Notes under the pieces: generated by a model
Told to the model about the DNA's origin: nothing
The model's database searches: none
The model's input: only the letters and a program-made list of their open reading frames with translations
Origin: Albimonas sp963816545
GTDB taxonomy: Bacteria; Pseudomonadota; Alphaproteobacteria; Rhodobacterales; Rhodobacteraceae
Reading direction: 5' to 3'
DNA length: 64,000 bases
Assembly (NCBI GenBank): GCA_963816545.1
Contig: CAWFLE010000003.1
Coordinates: 1-64,000 of the forward strand
Shown here: positions 1 through 9,392 of the stretch, in pieces
How positions within the stretch are numbered: position 1 is the stretch's first letter
How the letters are laid out: each line of letters opens with the position of its first letter
Program-made: the position numbers and the translations under genes

Positions 1-51
1 TCAAACCCATCGCAAAGGCCGCCGCCTGAACCCCAATCGCGCCATCTGCTA
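1..51 (+). other. 3' tail of an unidentified ORF entering from the left
   Basis: One plus-strand frame is open from the first bases and closes at a TAG at 49-51, giving a short basic tail ending RLNPNRAIC. A basic tail next to an accessory region would suit a transposase, but 16 residues are too few to name a family. The downstream gene is convergent on the minus strand. Confidence 0.2.
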
Positions 52-139
52 GCGAGGCGAAGATCTATCGAACTCGGGGCCCGCTCCGAGCGCAGGGCCA
101 TCCGATGACGGCCCTGCTACTTCTACATCGCTGTCTGGT

Positions 140-2170
140 TCATGCCGGGTAGAAGCCGTCTCCGTACCCCGACACCTGCACCGGGCGGAACCCGCCCGCC
201 ACGAGCGCGTCGAACTCGCGCTGGTAGCTGGTCCCGTCGGAGCCGTGGCGGGCCTGCCACGCGCCACGGACGTCGCTGTGCCAGATCGCGGCGTAGCGTG
301 CGATGCCGGTGTCGCTGTAGCCGCTGACGCACACCAGACGATTGCCTGCCGTCACCTGTTCGTCGAAGGCGGCCTGGTACTGGCTTGCGGTCAGACCATG
401 GCGACCGACGAAGCCGACGTCGTCGCGCCGCTCCCAGATCGCAGCGAAAAGAACGTTGACATTCACGCGATAGCCGCAGACCTGGACCGGCACGAAACCC
501 TCCGCTGCCATCTCGTCGAAGGCGGCCTGGTAGCCGTCGCGGGACAGCCCGTGGCGGGCTTGCCAATCCGGCCCCACGCGCTGCTCCCAGATCGCGGCGT
601 ACCGGGCTTGTCCACCTTCGGCGTAGCCGCTGACGCAGGTGAGCCTAAAGCCCAGCGCCAGCATCTCGTCGAACGCCGTCTGGTAGTCGTCTGACGACAT
701 TCCGTGGCGCGCCTGCCAGGCGGGACCCTCCCGCAGTTGCCAGACTGCGTTGAACCTGGCCTCGCGCCCCTCGCTGTAGCCGCATACGCTCGTCAGGCGG
801 AACCCTTGTCCGACGAGATGGTCGAAGGTGGTCTGGTAGCTCTCTGCGTCGATGCCGTGGCGCGCCTGCCAGGCGGTGCCGTCGTTCTCCTCGAAGAGCG
901 CGGCGAACCGCGTGTTGAATCGCGACATGTGGACCGGGATGAACAAAGCCATGCTGCCCGAGGCGTTGTAGATGTCCGAGAAGTCGAGGCGGGCGTCGAT
1001 CTGCGTGCCGATCATGCTGCCTGGCGCGACGGGCCCGGTCCCTGGTGCGATCCACAGTCGGATGTGAGTGCCGCCGTCCAGGAAATGCCCGTTCACATCA
1101 TGCGAGCCATCGCCAAGATAAGCGGTGCCGAGCTTCGTCGGCGTGCCCGGCGCAACGAAGTCCTCCGACCGCCGCAGGAGCATCCGGAACGACTGCTGGC
1201 CGAGCGTGACCCGCCAGTTGCCGAGCCAGCACGCCTCGCTCTGCACGAAGGTCGGATCGACCACGCCGTCGATGTACCAGCCGGACGTGATCATCCACTC
1301 GGGATCGTTGGCGTAGGCGATCTCGATGAAGCGGTTCTCGCCCCAGTGGTTCTTGGCGAAGAACACCTTGCGGTTGCGGTCGAAGCCGATCAGCAGCAGG
1401 ACGTGGCCGCCGACGGGCGCGGTAAGGTGCTGCACGTCGCAGATCACCTCGTGCTCCGCGAGGAGCGTGTTCTCCAAAGCCTCGATCGAAGGATTGGCGC
1501 CGAGCGAAACCCATCCGGTCGCGCGATAGCGGGCGTTGACGCGGGCCAGAAGCGTCACGTGCTGCTCGCAGAATTCCAGCGCGTCGAAGTCTTCCTGCCG
1601 GGTCAGGTCGCCGATACCGGCGTAGCCGAGGATTGGCAGCAGCGCTTCGAGGGCGGTCTGAGACGGGACGTATGGGGCGAGAGATTCTTCCGCGACAGCA
1701 TTCTCCGACAGCTTCTGGGCTATGTCGGCGCTGCCCTGGAAGCCGGTCAGCGACGAATTGTTCTCAATCGGCTGCTGCACCGCGCCGCTGCCATCGCGGT
1801 TCAGCGCGAAGGACTTGCCCATGTGGAAGACGTGCTCTTCGGAAACGTCGATCAGCATGTTGAACCGCCGCCTGTACGCGGCTTCCAGCGCGGCCGCCCC
1901 GGCGAACGCCCAGCATGTGCCGCGGTCGTTCTGCCGGCGAAAGCCGGACTGCCACTGCGCCAGTGAAAAGACACCGGCGTCGGGCTGCCGAAGCGCCAGT
2001 GGCCCGACGAGGCTGACTCGCGCAAAGCGACGCGCGACCTCGGCGGCCGCATCGACCAGCAGCGCCTGCTCGGCAAGGTCCTGGACCGGCGCGATCGGCG
2101 CCAGGTCGTCGATGGCGCCGTCCACTGTCAGGCCGGCTCCGCTGGGGGAGGTATCGGGAAAGAACGACAT
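140..2170 (-). CDS. Papain-like (C1 family) cysteine protease with C-terminal WQARHG repeats
   Basis: A 676-aa protein with two parts. The N-terminal half (about residues 80-290) has a papain-type catalytic set: Cys86 in DRGTCWAF, His256 in GGHVLLLIGFD and Asn274 in AKNHWGEN. The C-terminal third (about residue 435 to the end) holds five copies of a roughly 47-aa repeat with the core WQARHG...YQ..FD....G.R...VSGY, resembling the bacterial tandem repeat domain BTRD1; the fourth copy is degenerate (FVGRHG). I chose the ATG at 2170 because AAGGA lies 7 nt upstream; an in-frame ATG at 2185 has no such site. No clear signal peptide is seen, so secretion is uncertain. The repeats probably bind a ligand or surface, with the protease as effector. 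Substrate unknown. Confidence 0.8.
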   Translation of the reverse strand: MSFFPDTSPSGAGLTVDGAIDDLAPIAPVQDLAEQALLVDAAAEVARRFARVSLVGPLALRQPDAGVFSLAQWQSGFRRQNDRGTCWAFAGAAALEAAYRRRFNMLIDVSEEHVFHMGKSFALNRDGSGAVQQPIENNSSLTGFQGSADIAQKLSENAVAEESLAPYVPSQTALEALLPILGYAGIGDLTRQEDFDALEFCEQHVTLLARVNARYRATGWVSLGANPSIEALENTLLAEHEVICDVQHLTAPVGGHVLLLIGFDRNRKVFFAKNHWGENRFIEIAYANDPEWMITSGWYIDGVVDPTFVQSEACWLGNWRVTLGQQSFRMLLRRSEDFVAPGTPTKLGTAYLGDGSHDVNGHFLDGGTHIRLWIAPGTGPVAPGSMIGTQIDARLDFSDIYNASGSMALFIPVHMSRFNTRFAALFEENDGTAWQARHGIDAESYQTTFDHLVGQGFRLTSVCGYSEGREARFNAVWQLREGPAWQARHGMSSDDYQTAFDEMLALGFRLTCVSGYAEGGQARYAAIWEQRVGPDWQARHGLSRDGYQAAFDEMAAEGFVPVQVCGYRVNVNVLFAAIWERRDDVGFVGRHGLTASQYQAAFDEQVTAGNRLVCVSGYSDTGIARYAAIWHSDVRGAWQARHGSDGTSYQREFDALVAGGFRPVQVSGYGDGFYPA

Positions 2171-2185
2171 CGTGCGATCCTTCAT

Positions 2186-2807
2186 GAAGAGGAATAGGCA
2201 CAGTCAGTTCCGGGAGAGTTCGTGTCAGCAACGCAGAGCGTCTCCGCGTTCGCATGGCATGCCTTCCGGCATAGATCGCCAAGACTTGCAGGTCGTCTAT
2301 GAGCGGCCTGCGACGTGCAGCAAGCGCTGTTTCGGCGCGACGGTCAAATCACCTTCGCCTGATGGCAGGCCCGACCTCATATGTCGAGCGTCGCCTCACC
2401 CGCTCGCCAGCCCACTTCCGACGCGACCAGCTGGACGCTCAGCCCATGGTCGCGTAGTCCCAAATTGGTGTCGCACAATCCGGGGGCGGTACAGATCCGC
2501 CTTGCAAACCCCGTGCGCCAGCCGTCGCCGGCGCCCTCGCCACGGTTGGCCGTGCCGAAACCCCCAAGAAAGCTGGCAGGAGCGCCAGGCAGACGGTCCT
2601 TGCGCTGAAAGCTGAAAACCCAAGGGGCGTCCCGCGCGCTTACGGAGCTGGAGCGTCTGCTTGCGCCTTGAGCGCCTGCATCGTCCGAGAGGCTCAGAGC
2701 GCAATGGTGGCCGAAGTATGGTCGGCGGCATCGCAGAACCTGCGCCACCACCCCGAAAGAACTTCGCGCGGCGCGGGTCCGGCTCTCACCTGCGTGAACC
2801 GGTGCGA
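2186..2807. other. Intergenic stretch with a degenerate repeat
   Basis: No convincing gene is visible in about 620 bp between two minus-strand genes. Bases about 2646-2737 are a diverged copy (roughly 80 % by eye) of bases about 5474-5563. Both read on the plus strand as the end of an ORF finishing ERLxAP followed by TGA. They look like remnants of the same lost gene or mobile element. Confidence 0.5.
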
Positions 2808-4292
2808 TCAGAGCTGGAAGGTCGAGAGCAGGACGGCGATCGCGGCTGCGATCCAGTCGCGCGTGACGACAGGGTCGCCTCCAGGCCCCGTCGATCCGTA
2901 GTCTTCGTTGATGGCCACTACCCCGGCGAAGTCGTCGCCTCGCGCCAGGTAGGCGACGATCGCGTAGGCGGGGACCGCGTCAGAGCCCGTCCAGCAATAC
3001 GCGCCCTGGCGCCGACCCACGAGGCCATCGAATCGAACGTGCGGGACGAGCTCCATGAGTGCGGGGTCCGGCTGGCAGCCCATGAAGCCGTAGCCTTCGC
3101 CAACCAGCCGCTCGAACTCGAGCGAGGCCGCCTGCGCGGACACCAGACCGCCGAGCCGGCGGCTCTGGAACGCTAGATGGACGTCGCTGTCCCGCGCGAC
3201 CGCAACGCAACCTTCGTCGTAGTCGTCGAGCCGCGCGCCCCACGGGATGGCGATCGTGGCACCGATTTCGACGTCGACCAGCAGATCGTAGCGGAGCGCC
3301 ATGATCTGCTCCGCTGGGATGATCGCCGAGAACAGCTGCACCATCCCGATGAAGCCCGCCGGATCGTCAAGCACGCCCTGCTCCGAAAGATCGGCAAGAG
3401 AGCCGACGATCTCGCCTACCGTACGGCTTGCGAGTTTGAAGTAGCTCCTGCCGCCGCACCGTATCTCGTCGTTGATGCTGCCGAGCGCCGCCATCGCGCC
3501 GCCGTTGGCCGACGTCTCGGACGCGACGGAGTAGGAGAAGACCTGCTGCGCCGCAGGGCCGAGGCTCGCCAGCGGCCCGCTCTCGCCGTCGCGGCGCAGT
3601 TCGGGCAGGTAGCGCGAGGGAATGGCCCAGTTGAGCGCGGAGGAACCGCCATCGAGCCCACCATTCACGACGCCCACCACCTCGCCGCGGCGGTTGATGA
3701 CGGGCCCGCCCGAGGAGCCTGGTTTGACGACTGCGTCGAGCCGGAAGATCTCCAGCTGCAGGTCCGGGACTCCGAGATTGCGGATCTCCTCTCGGGCGCG
3801 CTCGTTGAGGATGTCGTCGAGCGGTCCCAGCGGCCTCGCGGTCCTTCGCCCGTAGGTCTCCTGCCAGCCGCGGATGTTGAGAGGCAGGCCTATGGCGGCG
3901 AGGGCCTCCTCCTCGTCCATCGTCTCGCTCGTCGTGAGCGGTCTCGCAGCGGGCGCTTCGATCACCTCGAGAAGCACCAGATCGGCGCGCTTGAGACTGC
4001 GCGACAGCCGGGCCTCGCGCTGCAGCCCGGCGTCGACGTATTCGACCGACAGCCGCTCGCAGTCGGCGACGACATGGAGGGCGGTGATCACCTGCCCGGC
4101 TTCGGGCCAGACGAATCCCGATCCTGCCCGGGCGCCGGTGCGGGCGCCGGTCGCGTCCATGCAGCCGTCGCCCAGCACGCGGACCACGGACTGGGCCGCC
4201 GCCCGAACGACGTCCGAGCGCGGCTCGCGGTCCTGCGCTCCGGCCGCGCCGGCAAGGGTCGCGGCGACGGCGGTCAACACGGCGATCTTCAT
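2808..4292 (-). CDS. Secreted trypsin-like serine protease
   Basis: A 494-aa protein with an N-terminal signal peptide (MKIAVL followed by an Ala-rich stretch ending near AGAQ, residues 1-20). The trypsin/HtrA-like domain occupies residues 30-250 with triad His73 (TALHVV), Asp104 (KRADLVLL) and Ser194 (PGSSGGPV). The C-terminal 240 residues are unassigned, with six cysteines that could form disulfides, so the enzyme probably acts in the periplasm or outside the cell. The ATG at 4292 overlaps the stop of the upstream membrane-protein gene as ATGA, with GGAG about 8 nt upstream, so the two are translationally coupled. There is no PDZ domain, which separates it from classical DegP. Confidence 0.8.
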   Translation of the reverse strand: MKIAVLTAVAATLAGAAGAQDREPRSDVVRAAAQSVVRVLGDGCMDATGARTGARAGSGFVWPEAGQVITALHVVADCERLSVEYVDAGLQREARLSRSLKRADLVLLEVIEAPAARPLTTSETMDEEEALAAIGLPLNIRGWQETYGRRTARPLGPLDDILNERAREEIRNLGVPDLQLEIFRLDAVVKPGSSGGPVINRRGEVVGVVNGGLDGGSSALNWAIPSRYLPELRRDGESGPLASLGPAAQQVFSYSVASETSANGGAMAALGSINDEIRCGGRSYFKLASRTVGEIVGSLADLSEQGVLDDPAGFIGMVQLFSAIIPAEQIMALRYDLLVDVEIGATIAIPWGARLDDYDEGCVAVARDSDVHLAFQSRRLGGLVSAQAASLEFERLVGEGYGFMGCQPDPALMELVPHVRFDGLVGRRQGAYCWTGSDAVPAYAIVAYLARGDDFAGVVAINEDYGSTGPGGDPVVTRDWIAAAIAVLLSTFQL

Positions 4293-4915
4293 CGCTCTCG
4301 CTCCGCGCACGAGAGGCTCCAGAGGAGTTTCAGCCCCTCAAGGTCCGCATCCTTCATGGCGACGGCGAGATCTGGCCAATCGCCCGGCGCGAGGCGCCAA
4401 GCGCGTCGGGCCTCATCGGCGTCCGGCGCGCGAGCTGGATCGGTCCGCTGGCACGCATCGCTCCCCGTCTCGGAGAACAGGAGAGTGGAGGCGCGAACGC
4501 CATCCGGGGCGGCCAGCTTCGATGCGCCCTCCTGCTCCATGGCGATGCCGGTCAGCGAGATCAGGGCGATGCGGGCGGCCGTCTCCTGGTCGAAGCCCAG
4601 GGCCTGCCACTGCGCCTGCAGAACCGAGGGAGCGGGCGACAGAAGGTTATGGCTGCGCACCCAGATGCCGGCGGTCACCCCGGCGACGGCGGCGAGCGCG
4701 AAGGCGAACGCTGCGTAGTCGTGTCGCCGCCCTCGCGGGCCAGTGGCATCGTCATCTTTCATGAGGAGGTTGCTTGCGCCGCCCAGCGCCGTGACGCCCG
4801 CCGCCATGGCGATGAGCGCCGAAACGACGGCGGCGACCACCGGGGATGCCGACAGTCCGACCAGATAGCCAGTCAGAACGCCTAGAGACGTCGCGGCGAG
4901 CATCTCCGGCCCCAT
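4289..4915 (-). CDS. Small membrane protein of unknown function, coupled to the trypsin-like protease
   Basis: A 208-aa protein with about three hydrophobic segments: residues 8-28, 26-46 (close together) and 66-86. A mostly polar C-terminal domain of about 110 residues follows, with two cysteines. I do not recognise the family. It overlaps the downstream protease gene by 4 bp (ATGA), which suggests made-to-measure partners, for example a membrane anchor or a substrate/inhibitor of the protease. That is inference from arrangement only. Confidence 0.6.
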   Translation of the reverse strand: MGPEMLAATSLGVLTGYLVGLSASPVVAAVVSALIAMAAGVTALGGASNLLMKDDDATGPRGRRHDYAAFAFALAAVAGVTAGIWVRSHNLLSPAPSVLQAQWQALGFDQETAARIALISLTGIAMEQEGASKLAAPDGVRASTLLFSETGSDACQRTDPARAPDADEARRAWRLAPGDWPDLAVAMKDADLEGLKLLWSLSCAERER

Positions 4916-5002
4916 CGCGGGCTTCTCCCGATCATTCGACGCCCAATTGCATCTGACGTAAAGTTACCGCAAGGCGGCCGCGTCAACAATTGCGGACCTC
5001 GG

Positions 5003-5395
5003 AGCGTGTTCGAGAAGCAGGATGTCCTCAGCCTCGGCCGTACCATTCATGGGTCGGCCACTTCGAACCTGGATCGACGCGTCGCCCTCCCGCCGCACCT
5101 ATGCCGGCGATCCGACCGAAATGGGCCGGCCTCGCGACCACGGTCCCTGACGTTCGCCGCGAAGGCCGCCCCCGCAAGGCTGGCCAACCCGAAATGGGCT
5201 GCGCCATCTTCTACCTGCTGCGCGCAGGCTGCTCGTGGCGACTGCTGCTGAACGACTTCCCGCCTTGGCAGACCGTCCACTACCATCTTCGCCGGTAGGA
5301 GCGCGGACGCGTCTGGGCCCGCGTCCCCCACACACTGCTGCTCTAGGATCATGAACGATCCGGGCGCGAGCCTTCTTGCGGCGTCGCTGGTGCGG
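5003..5395 (+). mobile_element. Remnant of an IS5-family (IS427-group) element
   Basis: The left end starts GAGCGTGTTCGAGAAG, matching the terminal repeat of the better-preserved IS5 copy at 8515-9391 (GAGCGTGTCTGAGAAG on its coding strand). It continues with the homologous transposase start. Recognisable peptide is MGCAIFYLLRAGC and LNDFPPWQTVHYHLRR, corresponding to ILYLLRAGCAW and DFPPWQTVYHYFRR of that copy. Several frame breaks and stops occur, and the catalytic part is missing, so it cannot be functional. Confidence 0.75.
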
Positions 5396-6060
5396 GTTTC
5401 GCCATCGCCGCCGTCGCCCGGGAGCCGAGAAGCCCGCAGCATATCGCTGATTGAGGAGATCCGCATGCGGCTCGAGGAACTGGAGCGTCTGATCGCGCCT
5501 TGAGCGCCTCCGCCGTCCGAGCTGCTCAGAGCGCGATGGTCACCGAGCGTGCGTCGGCGGCATCGGCGTCCGGAACGACGACCCTCCGCCTCGGCTCGGT
5601 CGAAGCGCTCGACTGGAAGGAGCCGAGCGTCCCGCGGCAGCGACGTTGCGCTCGCCATAGCGACGACCATCTCCAGCGCCTGCCTCGCAGCGCTGTCGAC
5701 CGCCGCCATGAACAGGTAGAAGACGCCCTCCCGCGAAACCGTCTGGCCGGCCTCCAGCGAGCCCGCGACGCTTTCGCCGCCGAGCAGGTCGAATAGGTTC
5801 AACATCGCCTCGACCTCAGCCTTGCCGCGGCACAGCATCGACATGAGCTGGGGCGCTCGCACGGCCGTCATGTCGCGGGAGCACAGGACCTCGTGCTCGA
5901 CGATCCGGTTCCCGCTGCCCGGACGCAGGGAGGGCGTGAGCGAGGAGGAGAGGGGATCGTGGAAAGGAGCCGGCCCCACTTTGGGAGGCCGGGCGCGTTG
6001 CCCCGCCGACGAGTGTCGAGAACGGAGCGCGCGTTTCGTGGTTGACGTAACGTAAGACAT
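5396..6060 (-). other. Uncertain or degraded ORF region between IS5 remnant and VPLPA gene
   Basis: A minus-strand frame is open across this region. Its stretch from about 5871 to 5560 looks protein-like (MTAVRAPQLMSMLCRGKAEV..., LFDLLGGESVAGSLEAG), but I recognise no family. The same frame then runs into the IS5 remnant, so the natural C-terminus is not seen. The end nearest the remnant carries the second copy of the degenerate repeat also found at 2646-2737. Probably a decayed accessory gene. Confidence 0.3.
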
Positions 6061-6120
6061 GTCGTATGCGTCGAATGTAGCACCTCAAGAAAACCCTCTG
6101 GGTCGGCATGGAGCGGTCAG

Positions 6121-6960
6121 ATGAACCGACCATCGCGAACACTAGATGCCTTTCGCCGTCCTGCAGCAGTTCTAGTGACCATAACGGCTCTTCAGGTGGC
6201 GACGGCCGAGCGGGCCGACGCCCTCGTCCTCGAACTCACCGGCGTTGGTCTGACGCTGCTCGGCACCGGCGCCACCCTCGCGCAGCTTTTTGGGCCCAGC
6301 GCATTCGTGGACGACATCAACGACAGTCCGATCTACAGCGCGAGCGACCCCAGTTCGCCAACCCTTAAGGTGGTCACCACCGCCACCTCCTTCGAGCTAT
6401 TTTTCACTCAGCCAAACCTAATCTCAGAGTTCGAGGATGATCAGGTCGGTGGACTTAAGGGAAGCGTCCAAACGCGGATAGGCAACAATGATGTGCACAC
6501 TTGGGACTTCCTGATCAACTTTGAAGCTGAAGTGGTGGACAACTTAATATTCGGCGATCCGGACTACAACAGTCTCACTGCCAGCGGGTTCGTCCAACAC
6601 CACTACGCCCCCCACCCGAAGGACGGGGATGCTACGGGTGGCGGCGCAATCCTGAACTACAACATCTTCACCGGCCAGCTCGACGAGGACCTCGCCCAGA
6701 CCCAGCTCAGCTATCAGCAGCAACCGCTTCCGAGAGGCAAGCACGAGGCCAGCGACGACCATTTCGACGTGATGAGCTTTGCCACGCTTCAGGTGCGCTG
6801 CTGCAATACCGAGATTCGCAACTTCTCCTTTCACATGAAGGCGGTGCACCTGTCGGCGGTCCCTTTGCCGCCGACGGCTGCGATGCTGCTAGCGTCCATG
6901 GGCGGCTTGGCGGCCTATCGCCTCCGGAAGAGGGTCGCGGCCAGGGCGGGATCTGCTTAA
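6121..6960 (+). CDS. Exported protein with VPLPA-CTERM sorting signal
   Basis: A 279-aa protein. The N-terminus has a signal peptide (basic MNRPSRTLDAFRR, hydrophobic core to about residue 28). The C-terminus has the three-part VPLPA-CTERM signal: the VPLPPT motif, a hydrophobic segment (AAMLLASMGGLAAY) and a basic tail (RLRKR). Such proteins are exported and their tail is processed by an exosortase-type membrane protease; no exosortase gene lies in this window. The middle 200 residues show no known motif. Base composition is lower in GC than the neighbours and insertion-sequence debris lies on both sides, suggesting an accessory gene. Confidence 0.75.
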   Translation: MNRPSRTLDAFRRPAAVLVTITALQVATAERADALVLELTGVGLTLLGTGATLAQLFGPSAFVDDINDSPIYSASDPSSPTLKVVTTATSFELFFTQPNLISEFEDDQVGGLKGSVQTRIGNNDVHTWDFLINFEAEVVDNLIFGDPDYNSLTASGFVQHHYAPHPKDGDATGGGAILNYNIFTGQLDEDLAQTQLSYQQQPLPRGKHEASDDHFDVMSFATLQVRCCNTEIRNFSFHMKAVHLSAVPLPPTAAMLLASMGGLAAYRLRKRVAARAGSA

Positions 6961-7315
6961 ACAGCCCGACGCTTACCGCGTTCGACAGCTCCGCCTCGGG
7001 ATTGGACCACGATCACGGGTGCCGGATCGCGACAGAAACGCCGGCTTAGTTGAGCCTGAAGTGACTGAGCCTACTGGACAGGCTCTGGCGTCCGGGATGC
7101 GGGGCAGGATGCAGTGGATGGCAAGTCGCATGGCGCTGCCGGCGAAAGTCGCCGCCATTGACGTTGAGGCGGATCAGGGTCGGGGGTAGAATGCGGTGGG
7201 CCTGACTGTTCCGACGTTGGCGCTGCCGACAGCGACGCCGAGGCCAATGGCGAGAGCCATCGTCAACCGCTGAGAGGCTTCACTTGCCTGCGGCGCCACC
7301 GTCAGAAGCGCGGCT
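6961..7315. other. Intergenic stretch, no gene seen
   Basis: About 355 bp between the VPLPA-CTERM gene and the GIY-YIG remnant. Short ORFs on both strands lack homology that I can recognise, and no terminator with a T-run is evident. Probably decayed accessory DNA. Confidence 0.4.
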
Positions 7316-7705
7316 TCAATTTTCGTTCAGCCCGTTGGGCGCGCGGGTGTGCAGCTGATCTTTCCAGCTGCTCTCGAGGTTCACGACGTCCTGCGCGTCC
7401 ATATCCGGCGAGAGCCGCTGGAGAATGGTGAAGCGAAAGCTGCTCGGGTCCCGATCACGAAGCAGGCGGTTCCCGCCGTGGCCTTGCGCAGCGTAGTTGC
7501 GCCACCTTCCGAGCAGGTTCTTCGCCCCGTACGCCGAGCCCACATGCGATTTGCCGTCCGCTTGGTCGTAGATCAGGTAGACGCCACGCCAGTGCGTCAA
7601 TGCCTGCCGCCACTTGAGGGGCAAGATCGCCAGATCCTGCCAGCCAAGATCAAGCCGGTCCCATGCCGGCATCGCGGCATCGAGAACGTGGTGAGAATTG
7701 CGGCC
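7316..7705 (-). pseudogene. N-terminally truncated GIY-YIG family protein
   Basis: The 118 aa from the first ATG carry a GIY-YIG nuclease-type module. GVYLIYD stands for the GIY strand and HVGSAYGAKNLLGRW for the YIG strand and its arginine. The acidic helix is NLESSWKDQL and the protein ends GLNEN. Homologous sequence continues upstream in frame (HVLDAAMPAWDRLDLGW) but meets a stop at about 7711, so the usual N-terminal half is missing. I call it a truncated gene. If expressed from the internal ATG at 7672, it could still make the nuclease-like fold. Confidence 0.6.
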
Positions 7706-7798
7706 TTATTGGTTTACAAGTGGTGTATCCGGCTGCTCCCGGGCTGCCCGCGCAAGGGCTGCCTCATTAATGAGATACTCAGAGCGTAAAGCCTAACT

Positions 7799-8455
7799 CT
7801 ACTGCGGCCGCTTCTCAGGAATATAGGCGATAAAGCCGAGATTTTCGTTGAGCCCCCATTTTCTTTGCATCAACGTCCCGTTGACGACATATAGGTCGGA
7901 GACCATGTATTTATCTAAATTCTCGGTCACCGGATTCCAGATCTTTACAGCGCTGTCCTCGCGACCTGGTATCCCAGTTACAAGTTGAAACCGATCTTCC
8001 GGGTGATGCTTTGCGAGATGCTGCATGAAAGCGAAGACTTCATCGTAATCGGTGATACGGTCATCGGTGAAGTAACAGGCTGCTTCAAGGCCGCCAACGC
8101 CGACGACCGTGGCGCCGCCCACGACAATTGTCACTGGCGCGAGTAAGATAGCCCCAATCGTACCGAGCGCGCCCCCGGTTCCGGCAATGATACCCACAGT
8201 TCCAGCTGCCGAGGTGCCCGCCATTGTCGAACCCAACATGGTCAATCCAGATCCAGCATGAACGAGCGTGTAGAAACCTGCAGCCTGCATGGCGATCCCA
8301 GTTCCAGCCGCTGCCCCGCCCGCTCCCGCAATGGCAGTGGAGGTGCCTCCTCCAATCAGGATGCTTGGTCTATAATTGCAGACACCCGCCGCGGCAGGAC
8401 TGGCCAGCAGCGCTACTGCCGTCGCTGAATAAATCACTTCCCTGAGGGTGCTCAT
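7799..8455 (-). CDS. Exported glycine/alanine-rich membrane protein of unknown function
   Basis: A 218-aa protein with a signal peptide (MSTLREVIYSATAVALLASPAAA). A long Gly/Ala/Thr-rich hydrophobic region follows (about residues 33-120; TSTAIAGAGGAAAGTG-like), then a soluble C-terminal domain of about 100 residues rich in aromatic and charged residues. The glycine-rich hydrophobic block resembles glycine-zipper segments that insert in membranes. The ATG at 8455 has GAGAGG upstream; the frame is open 18 codons further up without a better site. GC is lower than average. Its 5' region is duplicated on the far side of the neighbouring IS5 element. Function unknown. Confidence 0.55.
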   Translation of the reverse strand: MSTLREVIYSATAVALLASPAAAGVCNYRPSILIGGGTSTAIAGAGGAAAGTGIAMQAAGFYTLVHAGSGLTMLGSTMAGTSAAGTVGIIAGTGGALGTIGAILLAPVTIVVGGATVVGVGGLEAACYFTDDRITDYDEVFAFMQHLAKHHPEDRFQLVTGIPGREDSAVKIWNPVTENLDKYMVSDLYVVNGTLMQRKWGLNENLGFIAYIPEKRPQ

Positions 8456-8514
8456 TGCCGGAACCTCTCTACTGATCAACCTCTCATCAGCTTGCTTTTG
8501 AAATTCCACGGGGT
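8445..8514 (+). repeat. 70-bp direct repeat, left copy, flanking the IS5 element
   Basis: This sequence covers the start region of the glycine-rich exported protein. It recurs at 9393-9462 with only two single-base length differences. The pair brackets the IS5 element. An IS5 transposition normally duplicates only 2-4 bp, so this repeat is not an ordinary target-site duplication. Confidence 0.85.
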
Positions 8515-9307
8515 CATGCGAGGCGCCTGACGAGGGTGGCGATGGCGGCGAGGGTAATGAGGGCTTCGGCGACGGCGGTGAGTTGCTCGTAGTCGCGCAC
8601 GAGGCGGCGGCACTTCATGATCCAGGCGAAGGTCCGCTCCACCACCCAGCGGCGGCGGATGACAACGAAGCCGGCAGCGCCGCGCGGGCGCTTGACGATC
8701 TCCAGCGCGACATGGGTTTTGGTCTTCGCCCAGTCGACGAGGCGGCCGGCATAGCCGCCGTCGGCGAAGACGGTCTCGACGAAGGGGAAGGCGCGCCGCG
8801 ACAGGCGCAGGACGCCCTTCGCGCCGTCGCGGTCCTGCACGTCGGCGGCGTGGACCTCGACGGCCAGCAGGCGGCCGTCGGTGTCGGTCATGATGTGGCG
8901 CTTGCGTCCGTTGATCTTTTTGCCGGCGTCGAAGCCTTTGAATCCCCTTTTTGATCCGCCGTCCGGACGGTCTGGCTGTCGAGGATGGCGGCCGACGGCG
9001 AGGCCTCGCGTCCCTCCCGCTCGCGGTCGGCCAGGACCAGCGCGTGATGGACCCGCGCCCACACGCCCTCGCGCTGCCACCGGCGGAAGTAGTGGTAGAC
9101 GGTCTGCCAGGGCGGGAAGTCGTGCGGCAGCAGCCGCCAGGCGCAGCCGGCCCGGAGCAGGTAGAGGATCGCCTCGACGATCTCGCGCTTGTCGGCCTTG
9201 CGCGGTCGGCCGCCCGAAGCTGCGTCCGGGATCATCGGCGCGATGGCGGACCACTGGAGATCGGTCAGGTCGCTCGGATAGGCGCGGCGGCGCGAGCGGC
9301 GGGGCAT
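8514..9307 (-). CDS. IS5-family (IS427-group) transposase, two frames joined by -1 frameshift
   Basis: The first frame (9307 down to about 8945) encodes the N-terminal part, starting MPRRSRRRAYPSDLTDLQW. It holds LYLLRAGCAWRLLPHDFPPW and the first catalytic Asp in AILDSQTV. The second frame continues GFKGFDAGKKINGRKRH with the second Asp in FADGGYAG and the Glu in WVVERTFAW, ending at 8514. The frames meet at a run of five A followed by four G near 8945-8953, a plausible slippery site. IS427-group elements are known to use such a shift, so the transposase may be functional, although one IS end is not seen. Confidence 0.8.
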
Positions 9308-9391
9308 GGGTGTCGTCCTCGGTCGAAGCGGGGCGACACCCCATGAATCAGACCGAAGGCGCGGGGGGAATCCCCCTTCTCAGACACGCTC
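8515..9391 (-). mobile_element. IS5-family element, apparently missing one terminal repeat
   Basis: The end at 9391 (reading on the minus strand) starts with GAGCGTGTCTGAGAAGGGGG, the typical IS427-group terminus. At the other end the flanking repeat begins directly after the transposase stop at 8514, and I find no matching inverted repeat. The element therefore looks truncated at its 3' end and probably cannot move by itself. Confidence 0.7.
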
Positions 9392-9392
9392 T

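Noticed and set aside
8888..9307. Separate short transposase gene with its own function
   Set aside because: It is the first frame of the IS5 transposase, continued by -1 shift into the second frame.
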